Assembly (NCBI RefSeq): GCF_900116225.1
Contig: NZ_FOZZ01000007.1
Coordinates: forward strand, 62,001 to 126,000
DNA from: Sphingobacterium wenxiniae
GTDB taxonomy: Bacteria > Bacteroidota > Bacteroidia > Sphingobacteriales > Sphingobacteriaceae
Direction: 5' to 3'
DNA length: 64,000 bases
The notes under the pieces are model-generated. The model searched no databases, was not told the origin of the DNA, and saw nothing but the letters and a program-made list of their open reading frames with translations. Position 1 is the stretch's first letter, and each line of letters begins with the position of its first letter. The position numbers were made by a program, and so were the translations under genes. Of this stretch, positions 45,608 through 54,013 are shown piece after piece.

Positions 45608-47173
45608 ATGATGATAAGACAATGGATTAAACCTTTACTTTTAGTTCCTGCTTTATACAGCTGTGCTTTAGCTCAAGACCCCGTACAGCTAAAATATGCG
45701 GAACTAATGACACAGGAATCTGCTAAAAAACATTTGACCATCCTTGCTTCTCCGGAATTTGAAGGTAGAGGCACTGGACAAAAGGGTGGAGAAAAAGCAG
45801 CGAACTATATTGCAGAGGAGTTTAAATCTTACGGATTACTTCCTGTCGTTGGTGAAAGTTATTTTCAACCCGTCCATCTACTGAAAACGTCTTACGTGGT
45901 AGAAAATTTCACCATCAACGGACAGAACCTGGAAAATGGTAAGGATTTCTTCATTCAAGGTGATAACCAGAAAGCAGACTTCAACAGCGATGAAATTGTT
46001 TTCGTAGGCTACGGTATTCAAGATCCCAAACATAATGATTTAAAAAATCTTGATATTAAAGGAAAAGTTGTTTTGGTCATCAACGAAGGCGAACCTACGG
46101 ATGCCCAAGGAAACTCTGTAATTACCGGAACCTCTAAAAAATCGGAATGGTCAACCAGTCGCTTCAAAAGACTTCAGGAATTGACAAAATTACAGCCAAA
46201 GCTCATCTTGGCAACAGGGTCTGGCGTAGCACAGATGATAGAACGTTTCGGTGCTCGAATGACTGGTGGGCGGTATTCCTTGGATTTAGGGGAGCAGGAA
46301 AATGTTGGATCAGCCAATACTCCAGTTGTGAACATCAAAGAGGAAACTGCAAATCAGATTTTAGCAGCTAAACAAACGACAGTTGAAGCCCAAAAGCAAC
46401 AACCCTCTTCTTTCACCGTGAAAGCAAATCTTCAAGCCTCTATGGGTGTAGCACAGGAGAAGCTTTTCGATCCGAACGTATTGGGTTTATTGGAAGGATC
46501 AGACTTGAAGGACGAAATCATGGTGATCTCCGGGCACTATGACCATGACGGCATTTTGCCCGATGGCACTTTCTTCCCGGGAGCTGATGATAATGGTTCC
46601 GGAACAGTTGGTGTAATGGAAATCGCACGTGCTTTTGCGCAAGCAAAAAAAGACGGACATGGTCCACGTCGCAGTTTGCTCTTCATCGGCTTAGCTGCCG
46701 AAGAAAAAGGGTTATTAGGTTCAAAGTTTTACGTAGAAAATCCTATTTTCCCTTTGGAAAATACCGTAGCTTGTATCAATCTGGACATGATTGGCCGCAT
46801 CGATGATAAACATCTCAATGGCAACCACAATTATATTCACGCCATCGGTTTGGATAAGCTTAGCTCTGAAATGAAAGCCGTAGCAGAAAAAGCCAATGAT
46901 ACTTACATACAAATGGAACTGGATTATATGTACGACGACCCGAACGATCCGTTGCGCCTGTATTACCGATCAGACCATTACAATTTTGCGGAAAAAGGAA
47001 TCCCTTCGGCATTTTTCTTTTCTGGTCTTCACCGACATTACCATACACCGGAAGATACGGTCGATAAAATCGACTTCCCGATGATGGTAAAGCGTGAAAA
47101 GCTTGTTTTCCATACAGTTTGGGATATCGCAAATCGGGATAAACGACTTCCAGTCGATTCAAATAAACAGTAA
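45608..47173 (+). CDS. M28 family zinc aminopeptidase, exported
   Basis: 521 aa. The signal peptide ends near ALAQD (22); a Cys in LYSC is not a good lipobox. A PA-like insert lies at ~120-290. The M28 di-zinc site is visible: His310 (SGHYDHDG), Asp327 (PGADDNGSG), Glu365 (AAEEKGLLGS), Asp393 (NLDMIGR) and a C-terminal His in LHRHYHTPEDT. It hydrolyses peptides in the periplasm, probably from the N-terminus. It is a single-gene unit with a terminator after it. Confidence 0.93.
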   Translation: MMIRQWIKPLLLVPALYSCALAQDPVQLKYAELMTQESAKKHLTILASPEFEGRGTGQKGGEKAANYIAEEFKSYGLLPVVGESYFQPVHLLKTSYVVENFTINGQNLENGKDFFIQGDNQKADFNSDEIVFVGYGIQDPKHNDLKNLDIKGKVVLVINEGEPTDAQGNSVITGTSKKSEWSTSRFKRLQELTKLQPKLILATGSGVAQMIERFGARMTGGRYSLDLGEQENVGSANTPVVNIKEETANQILAAKQTTVEAQKQQPSSFTVKANLQASMGVAQEKLFDPNVLGLLEGSDLKDEIMVISGHYDHDGILPDGTFFPGADDNGSGTVGVMEIARAFAQAKKDGHGPRRSLLFIGLAAEEKGLLGSKFYVENPIFPLENTVACINLDMIGRIDDKHLNGNHNYIHAIGLDKLSSEMKAVAEKANDTYIQMELDYMYDDPNDPLRLYYRSDHYNFAEKGIPSAFFFSGLHRHYHTPEDTVDKIDFPMMVKREKLVFHTVWDIANRDKRLPVDSNKQ

Positions 47174-47176
47174 ATA

Positions 47177-47213
47177 AAAAATGCCTGCTTTAGTTAAGCA
47201 GGCATTTTTATTT
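47177..47213 (+). terminator. Hairpin terminator after the M28 peptidase gene
   Basis: AAAAATGCCTGCTT (47177-47190) pairs with AAGCAGGCATTTTT (47196-47209), followed by ATTTT. Confidence 0.9.
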
Positions 47214-47223
47214 TCATTTTCCC

Positions 47224-47253
47224 TTGCAAGATTAAAATCTATCTTTATTTTTG
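47224..47253 (+). promoter_or_regulatory. Promoter of the GntR-ABC operon
   Basis: TTG (47224-47226) and TATTTTTG (47246-47253) with a 19-base spacer match the Bacteroidota -33/-7 consensus exactly. The expected start is near 47258-47261, inside the operator. Confidence 0.75.
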
Positions 47254-47280
47254 TAGTGTATTAATATACTAATACACTAC
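47253..47280. promoter_or_regulatory. Operator: perfect 11-bp inverted repeat
   Basis: GTAGTGTATTA-N6-TAATACACTAC covers the end of the -7 box and the transcription start of the ABC operon, whose third gene is a GntR/YtrA-type regulator. This is the expected place and symmetry for an autorepressor site. Confidence 0.75.
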
Positions 47281-47293
47281 AAATATAAACGCT

Positions 47294-48142
47294 ATGATTA
47301 GAATAGACAATCTTTCATTTCACTACAAAAAGGATATTACCATCTTTGATAATATCAGCACCAGCATTCTCCCAGGGCATATATATGGACTTTTGGGATT
47401 AAACGGTATAGGCAAAACCACTTTACTAAAGCTCATTTGTGGCTTGTTGTTTCCTAAAGGAGGTTCCATAAACGTAAATGATTTCACGCCTTCCGAGCGA
47501 GAAGTCTCTTTTCTCTCCGATGTTTATTTCGTAACGGACGAAGTGGATTTGCCCAATTGGAGTATTGCCAATCTGATAACGATATACGGCCCGCTTTACC
47601 CAAAGTTTGACAAAAGGTATTTCAATGAAATATTATCCGCTTTTCAAGTAGACAATAGGGAGAACCTCAACGACCTCTCCTATGGCCAACGCAAAAAAGT
47701 GAACATCTCTTTTGCTTTAGCGACCAATGCCAGTCTATTATTGATGGACGAACCAACAAATGGTTTGGACATCCCCTCCAAAACCCAATTCCGAAAGATC
47801 ATTGCTAAGCATATTTCGGACGATAAGACAATTATCATTTCCACACATCAAATTCGGGATATTCATCATTTGATTGACCATCTGCTCATTTTACAGAAAC
47901 ACCATCTGATATTGGACGAATCTATATACGAGCTAAGCCAGAAAATCAAATTCCAGCAAGGAAATTTTGAAGATGCACTTTACACAGAAGCCAGCTTAAA
48001 TGGCAACATAAACATCCTGACGAATCCAAACAATGAAGACAGCTCTTTTGACATCGAGCTATTCTTCAACGCCATTCATGAAAATCCGACATTCCTCCAA
48101 ACATTAAAAACCATTAACACACACGGCCATGCAGCACATTAG
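47294..48142 (+). CDS. ABC transporter ATP-binding protein (YtrB-like)
   Basis: 282 aa. Walker A is GLNGIGKTT (35-43), the signature LSYGQRKKV, and Walker B LLLMDEPTNGLD, followed by the H-loop STHQIRD. The C-terminal ~70 residues are an extension of unknown role. It is the first gene of a four-gene operon (ATPase, membrane protein, GntR regulator, exported protein) resembling the ytr type of cell-envelope-stress transporters. The stop overlaps the next gene by 14 bases. Confidence 0.9.
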   Translation: MIRIDNLSFHYKKDITIFDNISTSILPGHIYGLLGLNGIGKTTLLKLICGLLFPKGGSINVNDFTPSEREVSFLSDVYFVTDEVDLPNWSIANLITIYGPLYPKFDKRYFNEILSAFQVDNRENLNDLSYGQRKKVNISFALATNASLLLMDEPTNGLDIPSKTQFRKIIAKHISDDKTIIISTHQIRDIHHLIDHLLILQKHHLILDESIYELSQKIKFQQGNFEDALYTEASLNGNINILTNPNNEDSSFDIELFFNAIHENPTFLQTLKTINTHGHAAH

Positions 48143-48938
48143 TCCTTTTAACCGCCTTCGGCTATGCCTGAGAGAATTCTGGGAATTGAATTATAAGAAG
48201 ATTCTATCCATTCCACTTGTGATTCTTATTTTCTTTCTCCTGCTTTTATTGTGGCCGGGAAACTACCTTTACACCCTTATCTTTAACCCGAAAATGGCCG
48301 AAAGTCCGGGGTATTTCCTTGCAGCGATGGAGAGTGGATATGGAAGAGCTCGTGTCATCATATTATGCTTGATTCCTATATTCCTGATTTTGGTTTCCAA
48401 CAGCTACCTCAAAAGTTTAAAAACAAGCGTTTCTTATGCCGTCAGGCCTTTCAGCAATCTGGATAGGGTCTTCTGCTTATGGATATACGCCCTATTTATT
48501 ATCGGATTATCAATATTCAGCGTTTACCTATACGACATCATCACAGTATCTGTTTTTAAATCAACATATTACGACAAAACACTAATACTCTTAGAAGAGC
48601 AAGGGAATCTATATCCGAAATTCCAATTCGGATCGTTTTTTATGCCTCTTGATGCAAAGATCTACTTTGCCGTGAGTGGCATTATACTTCTGTTATTGCC
48701 TTTTTATCATCTCGCCTATTTCCTGTTCCAGAAAAACAGCCTGCTGTGGTCGGTCTTATTGTATATCCTCATCATTGTTGGCTCGATATATATATATGTA
48801 AAATTCATTATCAACTATTATTTCATTATTCCGTTTCATCCCGTAATCACTTCAACTATTTATGGGGTTATGGTATGTATTGTACTGGCGCTATTTGTAG
48901 CATCCTTTAAAGAAAAGTTAAAAGAAAGGGAGGTATAA
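48129..48938 (+). CDS. Integral membrane protein, probable ABC permease subunit
   Basis: 269 aa with about six hydrophobic segments (~25-45, 75-92, 115-140, 175-195, 205-230, 240-262). There is no strong family motif. The overlap with the ATPase gene and its position before the GntR gene make it the likely transmembrane partner. The substrate is unknown. Confidence 0.75.
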   Translation: MQHISPFNRLRLCLREFWELNYKKILSIPLVILIFFLLLLLWPGNYLYTLIFNPKMAESPGYFLAAMESGYGRARVIILCLIPIFLILVSNSYLKSLKTSVSYAVRPFSNLDRVFCLWIYALFIIGLSIFSVYLYDIITVSVFKSTYYDKTLILLEEQGNLYPKFQFGSFFMPLDAKIYFAVSGIILLLLPFYHLAYFLFQKNSLLWSVLLYILIIVGSIYIYVKFIINYYFIIPFHPVITSTIYGVMVCIVLALFVASFKEKLKEREV

Positions 48939-48939
48939 G

Positions 48940-49299
48940 ATGCAATTTCAGACAGACAAAGCCATCTATATCCAAATCGCCGAATATGTGATGGAGAAAA
49001 TACTGACCGGCACCTGGGAATTGGATGGAAAAATACCGTCAGTACGTGACCTCGGTGGAGAAATCGAAGTAAATCCGAACACGGTTATGCGGGCTTACGA
49101 TAAGCTACAGCAACAAAACATCATTTACAACAAACGGGGATTGGGATTCTTTGTTGCAGCAAATGCTATTTCCCTCATCACCAACGAAAGAAAGCAACAT
49201 TTCATTGAAAATGAAATTCCTCAAATTTTCCGTACGATGGAATTGCTACAAATTTCCATCGACGATATTGTAGAACTTTATAACAAGCACACATCATGA
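48940..49299 (+). CDS. GntR-family transcriptional regulator, YtrA type
   Basis: 119 aa. It has an N-terminal winged helix (YIQIAEYVMEKILTGTWELDGKIPSVRDLGGEIEVNPNTVMRAYDKLQ) and only a short helical C-terminus, the layout of the YtrA subfamily. It starts one base after the membrane gene, with an unusually good Shine-Dalgarno (GGGAGG, 48928-48933) for this phylum. It overlaps the next gene by 4 bases (ATGA). It probably represses its own operon through 47253-47280. Confidence 0.92.
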   Translation: MQFQTDKAIYIQIAEYVMEKILTGTWELDGKIPSVRDLGGEIEVNPNTVMRAYDKLQQQNIIYNKRGLGFFVAANAISLITNERKQHFIENEIPQIFRTMELLQISIDDIVELYNKHTS

Positions 49300-50066
49300 A
49301 AAAATCTATTATACTCTTCATCGCAGCAACAGGCATTGCCGTTTCTCTATACCTTTTCCCATCTTTATATGGCAATGTAATCATGAAAGATAACAACCAG
49401 CCTGCCGATGGACTATCCAAATTGTGGATAGGTAAGAGAGATTTACGCCCAGTAAAACCGTTGGATAGCGAGATAACTATCGTGAAGATAATTGGGAATA
49501 GCCATGATCTTTTCCTCAACGTAGGACAAGCCGACAGCTCTACCTTGAACAGTAGAGAGGTAAATCGTTACCGCTATTATATACATCAAGATACGCTGTT
49601 CATCGAGATGAAAGGAAACGGTAATCTTTTTGTCGAAACAAAAGATAAGATAAAAGAGTTTATTATCCAGAACACCAATCTGCGCGTCGTCTGTCAAGGA
49701 GAATATCCTGCGCTTAAAATTGCTCTCGACCAGCAAACCAGAGCAAATATTACTAGCTCCGAAGCCTTTAAGGGAGCGTTCGTAACAATCGACAGTCTAG
49801 ACATCAAAGCTGCCGATGAATCGGTCATTAATTTAGCGGCTATCAAAGCACATCAAATAAAAGCCCAAATAGATAATGCCGAAATGAATTACGATTCTTC
49901 ATTACATGTCGACACGATGGTGGTAGCATTGAATGGAAGAAGTACCGTTAAATCCTCAAACCATACAGAAGAACAGAAAGTTAAAAACCTCACTATCTCG
50001 GGCAATCAGCAGTATTTCAAAAAAGAATTCGCAGGCAAAGGTGTACAGATCATAACAAAACCTTAA
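49296..50066 (+). CDS. Membrane-anchored or exported protein of unknown function (DUF2807-like?)
   Basis: 256 aa with an N-terminal hydrophobic segment (~4-22) that may be an anchor or signal peptide. The rest looks beta-rich with repeated short strands (LRVVCQGEYPALKI, VTIDSLDIKAADESVINLAAIKAHQIKAQI), as in DUF2807/GIN-domain proteins, but I cannot confirm the family. It is translationally coupled (4-base overlap) to the GntR gene, so it belongs to the transporter operon. Confidence 0.6.
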   Translation: MKKSIILFIAATGIAVSLYLFPSLYGNVIMKDNNQPADGLSKLWIGKRDLRPVKPLDSEITIVKIIGNSHDLFLNVGQADSSTLNSREVNRYRYYIHQDTLFIEMKGNGNLFVETKDKIKEFIIQNTNLRVVCQGEYPALKIALDQQTRANITSSEAFKGAFVTIDSLDIKAADESVINLAAIKAHQIKAQIDNAEMNYDSSLHVDTMVVALNGRSTVKSSNHTEEQKVKNLTISGNQQYFKKEFAGKGVQIITKP

Positions 50067-50110
50067 TAAGGTCCGATATAGAGAGCATAACCGAAAATAA
50101 CTAAAAACAG

Positions 50111-50201
50111 AAGGTGTCTCAAAAGTATTCACAAGTCTAAAAACACAGATTACTTGCGTTAAGCGGGCAATCTGACGATAGCTGAACTTTTTGGACACCT
50201 T
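50111..50201. terminator. Long-range inverted repeat between converging genes
   Basis: AAGGTGTC-TCAAAAGT-ATTCA (50111-50131) pairs, with small bulges, with TGAACTTTTTGGACACCTT (50183-50201). It lies between two converging genes and probably acts as a bidirectional terminator. The outer sequence resembles that of the palindrome at 63353. Confidence 0.5.
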
Positions 50202-50207
50202 TATGAT

Positions 50208-51065
50208 TTATCCGATTATTATTTCCTCCTCCCAGACAACCTCCCCATCCAATGTGGTGTATTGCAAGGAGTAACTTCCGGCACAGATGCGAAAAGCTCC
50301 GATTCGATAGCCTGGATTCAATAAGGTATAATAAACCAATTTCCCGCTTTTATCTGTTGCCTTCAGTACCCGATAATCCGTGGTACTGCCAAACTTTTCT
50401 GGAATTTCATACTCATGATGATATACCTCCGAATCATCTGGGCAGCTTTCCACAGCCTTCAACTCACCTCCATAAAAAGCACCAAAATCATTAAATTTTG
50501 AGACGTTGGCCAATACCACTTTTTCTATCGCAGGATGCGATTCTTCTTTGGGGAAGATATAGATAAGACTCAGATACTTCTCCTCAAAAAGTTTTTCAGA
50601 AATAGGAATTACCGCATGATGTATCTCATTTTTCCGTTCTACAATCCGTTCTTCAAACCACTTTCCTTCCCCTGTAACCTTACGCTGCATCCGTCCCAAG
50701 TCCAGCAATTGCTCTCTCCCGTCCCGACTTACAGCATCTGTATTAACTAATGCAATAAGCTGATAACCCATCGGCACGGTATTTTTGAAAAGTACAGCAT
50801 AGACATCTGTATTGTAGCCCAGTGTTCGAAGAAGTTTCTTTTGGTTCAAAGATAGTTTCTCCGCTTTTAATGGTGACGGGTCTACTTGCCACTCAATCTT
50901 TTCAAACATCATACTATCTAACCGGACAGTAAGACGCTCGTCAACATTGATAAAATATGGATAACCTTTCACCATGAACCCATTGGGCACCTGCTTGTAC
51001 GATCTGCAACCGCAGAGTGATAGTACTAAATATAGTAAGATCAGTCTCGTCAACACCTGCAACAT
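50208..51065 (-). CDS. Lipoprotein of unknown function
   Basis: 285 aa. The signal ends in the lipobox LSLCGC (Cys ~20). I do not recognise the family. The protein is beta-rich with no membrane segment after the signal. It is the third gene of a minus-strand run blaI - M56 sensor - lipoprotein, starting 6 bases after the M56 stop codon, so it is presumably in the BlaI regulon. Confidence 0.7.
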   Translation of the reverse strand: MLQVLTRLILLYLVLSLCGCRSYKQVPNGFMVKGYPYFINVDERLTVRLDSMMFEKIEWQVDPSPLKAEKLSLNQKKLLRTLGYNTDVYAVLFKNTVPMGYQLIALVNTDAVSRDGREQLLDLGRMQRKVTGEGKWFEERIVERKNEIHHAVIPISEKLFEEKYLSLIYIFPKEESHPAIEKVVLANVSKFNDFGAFYGGELKAVESCPDDSEVYHHEYEIPEKFGSTTDYRVLKATDKSGKLVYYTLLNPGYRIGAFRICAGSYSLQYTTLDGEVVWEEEIIIG

Positions 51066-51071
51066 GCCCGA

Positions 51072-52688
51072 CTATGGTTGAAGATTTATAGTTAGCGGGA
51101 AGCTAAAACTTGAACGAACAGGTTGTCCTGCAATTACAGCAGGATGCCATTTCTCTGCTTTCTTCAATACTGCAATAAGTGCTTCCGCTGTTCCGTATCC
51201 CGGATCTTTTACAGCTTTGAAAGTAGACAAGCTTCCATCTTCTTCAATCACAAACGATACTTCCATCTTGCCCTTCACTCCGACATCAATCGCTTCCTGC
51301 GGATACTGGTAATTCTCCTGTACCCATTTACGGAATACTGCTAAACCTCCCACAGGATCGGGGTGTACATTTACTTCAGAAAGATTTTCTGTAGCAGCAT
51401 TTGATGGATTACTGCCTTTTTTAGGTGTAATTTGTGCCGGTATTTTTGGAGACTCATCGGATTCCAGATTAAGTGTCATAGGCAGGACATACGATACCCT
51501 TACCTTTTTCCCATTATGGATTCCCGGCATCCACTTATCCGCCTTCTTCAACGTTTCTATTAACGCTTCTGCTGTGCCGTATTTTATATCCTTTACAACC
51601 CCAAATGTGGATAAAGAACCATCTTTCTCCACCACAAATGAAACCTCCAGACGTCCTTTGATACCAGCATCTATGGCTTCTTGTGGATACTCATAACTAG
51701 CCAAAATCCACTTACGAAACCCATCCATACCTCCTTTAGGCTCTGGTTTCATCTCCAAATCTGAAAATGCAATAATAGTATCTTGTCCTGTAGATAACGG
51801 AAGATGCTCAATAGCATCATCCCTATCAAGGTGCAGATTGGTTATATTTCCAATACTTTCTTTCATACGATGGCTGAGCGAATCGTTAAACCCCACTGCT
51901 ACACCCGACACCAACAACCCCATTGGCAGAATAGCGATATATTTCCACCGATTAATTCCTTTTGATTTATGCTTAAATAACATTTTAATACGTTTCTTTA
52001 AAAATGAATGATTAGAAAACTCATGCTCCAATGTTCCTGCAGGCACCCGAAGCGCATTCGTGACCAACAACTCGGCATATTGCACTTTATCAACCGCACA
52101 TTGCTCATCGGCAATACATTCATGCTGCAATTTCAGTTCCTTGATGTACCAATGAAGAACGGGATTGAACCAGTTAAATATCCGTACAACTTCCAGAAAC
52201 AGGATATCATAACTATGACCTTGTTGCACATGCACCTTCTCATGGCTATAAACTGTAGATGGTGAGAAAACATTCTTACCGATAAAAATCCGGTTAAAGA
52301 AAGAAAAGCTATGGTTCTCCTTCTCGTTTTGCCTCACCAAAGATGATAGTCCATACAAACGCCAGCACAACCAAAGGAACATAACAACCACACCTATTCC
52401 ATAGGCTATACCGACCCATTGCATGGGGCTGATTGCCTGCCTTGATTGTGAATCCGTTGACAGAACAATCGCGTCTGCCTCCGTGAAATTCACCATCCGC
52501 AAAGGTTCGTACATGTCTTTGTGTGCACTTAAATCCAACATCTGTAATAAAGGCATACAAATAGATAAGATTACTGCGCTCAATAGATAGATCCGGTTCC
52601 ACTGAAAAAAAGTCAATGGTTTCAAGGCAAGCCTATATAATCCGAAAAACAGGACTAAAGATATATTGACTAAAAGTAAGTACACCAT
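51072..52688 (-). CDS. BlaR1-like M56 membrane metalloprotease with two TonB C-terminal domains
   Basis: 538 aa. Membrane helices are at ~2-22, 33-52, 92-110 and ~246-266. The M56 zinc site HEKVH (149-153) and HECIAD (~189-194) sit on the cytoplasmic side. The extracytoplasmic part is unusual: two TonB_C-like domains (~325-415 and ~447-536), each with FRKW...YPQEAIDxGxKGxxEVSFV and YGTAEALI. In BlaR1-type systems such a protease senses an outside signal and inactivates the BlaI repressor encoded just upstream (2-base gap). The duplicated TonB domain suggests the signal involves the periplasm or outer membrane. Confidence 0.9.
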   Translation of the reverse strand: MVYLLLVNISLVLFFGLYRLALKPLTFFQWNRIYLLSAVILSICMPLLQMLDLSAHKDMYEPLRMVNFTEADAIVLSTDSQSRQAISPMQWVGIAYGIGVVVMFLWLCWRLYGLSSLVRQNEKENHSFSFFNRIFIGKNVFSPSTVYSHEKVHVQQGHSYDILFLEVVRIFNWFNPVLHWYIKELKLQHECIADEQCAVDKVQYAELLVTNALRVPAGTLEHEFSNHSFLKKRIKMLFKHKSKGINRWKYIAILPMGLLVSGVAVGFNDSLSHRMKESIGNITNLHLDRDDAIEHLPLSTGQDTIIAFSDLEMKPEPKGGMDGFRKWILASYEYPQEAIDAGIKGRLEVSFVVEKDGSLSTFGVVKDIKYGTAEALIETLKKADKWMPGIHNGKKVRVSYVLPMTLNLESDESPKIPAQITPKKGSNPSNAATENLSEVNVHPDPVGGLAVFRKWVQENYQYPQEAIDVGVKGKMEVSFVIEEDGSLSTFKAVKDPGYGTAEALIAVLKKAEKWHPAVIAGQPVRSSFSFPLTINLQP

Positions 52689-52690
52689 GA

Positions 52691-53062
52691 TTATTTTTTG
52701 TTGCGTTGAATGATATGCAGGATTTCATCAAGGTCTTGAATGCCTAATTGTTGTTCCTCCAAGAAAAATGAAAGCATGCTGCTTGCTGAATTATCAAAAT
52801 AATTGTGCAAGAGTTTTCCTGTGATTATTTTCTTATATTCTTCTTTGCTGATCTTGGGGATATAGCGATGGCTTTTCCCATAAGACTCGTGATCTACGAA
52901 ACCCTTGGTCTCGAGAATCCGAATAATTGTCGATACTGTATTGTACGCAGGTTTCGGCTCAGGCAAACGTTCCACGACATCTTTCACAAATCCCCCTCCC
53001 ATTTCCCAGAGTTCCTGCATAATTTGTTCTTCTGCTTTTGTTAATTCTTTCATGTCACTCAT
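52691..53062 (-). CDS. BlaI/MecI-family transcriptional repressor
   Basis: 123 aa. The winged helix (LTKAEEQIMQELWEMGGGFVKDVVE, then AYNTVSTIIRILETKGFV) and a C-terminal dimerisation helix are typical. It binds palindromes and is inactivated by proteolysis by the M56 partner. A second ATG at 53053 (MKELTK) is as good a start. Its operator candidates are at 53122-53158. Confidence 0.94.
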   Translation of the reverse strand: MSDMKELTKAEEQIMQELWEMGGGFVKDVVERLPEPKPAYNTVSTIIRILETKGFVDHESYGKSHRYIPKISKEEYKKIITGKLLHNYFDNSASSMLSFFLEEQQLGIQDLDEILHIIQRNKK

Positions 53063-53112
53063 GATACCATGTTTATTAATAAAGACAATATTGCCTATAA
53101 TCGATTATACAG

Positions 53113-53158
53113 TCAAACATATAACTAAAAAAATAGTTTTAAAACTAAATTTTTAGTT
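53113..53158 (-). promoter_or_regulatory. blaI promoter with two candidate BlaI operators
   Basis: The minus-strand -7 box TATGTTTG (53120-53113) is perfect. Just upstream are the inverted repeats AACTA-N6-TAGTT (53122-53137) and AAACTAAA-TT-TTTAGTTT (53141-53158). They share the half-site AACTA and start 19-20 bp apart. Binding there would block RNA polymerase. Confidence 0.65.
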
Positions 53159-53162
53159 TATT

Positions 53163-53401
53163 GCACAACAATCTGAAATACAGAAATATAAATTAATAAA
53201 ACAACATCAAATGTCACTTTATTTATAAATGGAGTTACAACATATCCAAACTTTTCACTCATCAGATACAAGCTTGCAAAGGCGAAAGTTTAAACATTAT
53301 TTCAAACAAAGGAATCCTACACAGGTAGAATAGACTCCTCAAAGATGCCGTCTATCTCCTAGGTTACGCTACGCTAAATTTAAGGGAATACATAATGACG
53401 C
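53163..53401. other. Gene-free spacer
   Basis: About 240 AT-rich bases between the blaI promoter and arfB. I see no gene, repeat or terminator in it. Confidence 0.5.
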
Positions 53402-53812
53402 TCAATCCCAGCGTTGATTTTTACGGCGGTAAGCCTTTTTCTGTCCTTGTTTCTTTTTACGGTCTAAACGTTCCAGCACCTTAGATTTAGGTATTTTGGT
53501 AGCGATACGTTTTTTCTCTGGGCGGAGTGCTACTTCGAGCAGATTAAAGAAACGTTCGATTACTAACGCCTTGTTCCGCATTTGGCTTCGGTCATCGGAC
53601 GCTTCCAACATAAGCACACCTTCTTTTGTCAAGCGGTGTTGCAGTCTTTTGATCAGCAAAGCTCTTTCTCCGTCAGTCAAATAAATTGAAGCACCAATAT
53701 CCCATATCAAAGTGACTTTTGATTCCACTTTGTTCACATGTTGCCCACCTGCTCCACCCGACCGCGAAGTTTTGAATTGCAATTCCGAAAGAATATGTTC
53801 TTTGTCAATCAT
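53402..53812 (-). CDS. arfB: Peptidyl-tRNA hydrolase ArfB (YaeJ)
   Basis: 136 aa from the ATG at 53812; a longer frame to 53908 has no good start and an odd Cys-rich N-terminus. The class I release-factor GGQ motif (22-24, in SGGAGGQHVNK) is followed by a short domain and a basic C-terminal tail (RPEKKRIATKIPKSK...KKKQGQKKAYRRK) that enters the empty mRNA channel. It rescues ribosomes stalled without a stop codon. Confidence 0.93.
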   Translation of the reverse strand: MIDKEHILSELQFKTSRSGGAGGQHVNKVESKVTLIWDIGASIYLTDGERALLIKRLQHRLTKEGVLMLEASDDRSQMRNKALVIERFFNLLEVALRPEKKRIATKIPKSKVLERLDRKKKQGQKKAYRRKNQRWD

Positions 53813-54013
53813 TGCGATAAACTTAGTAAAAAATATACAGCTTTCACACAACACCTCTCTGCACAACAGGTCGGGTAAACAAAATTTTGCACAATTATGG
53901 CACAGCACAAAGAAGAAAGTTCCGCAATAAATCCTTAATTTGCATTAGTAAAAAAGCATTCTTGGTACAAGGTGTGATCAGTTAGAAGAGAGAATTCTTT
54001 AAAAATAACACAT

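Noticed and set aside
53813..53908. N-terminal extension of ArfB with several cysteines
   Set aside because: No ATG start, and the 136-aa form from 53812 matches the family length; the extra residues look like untranslated sequence.
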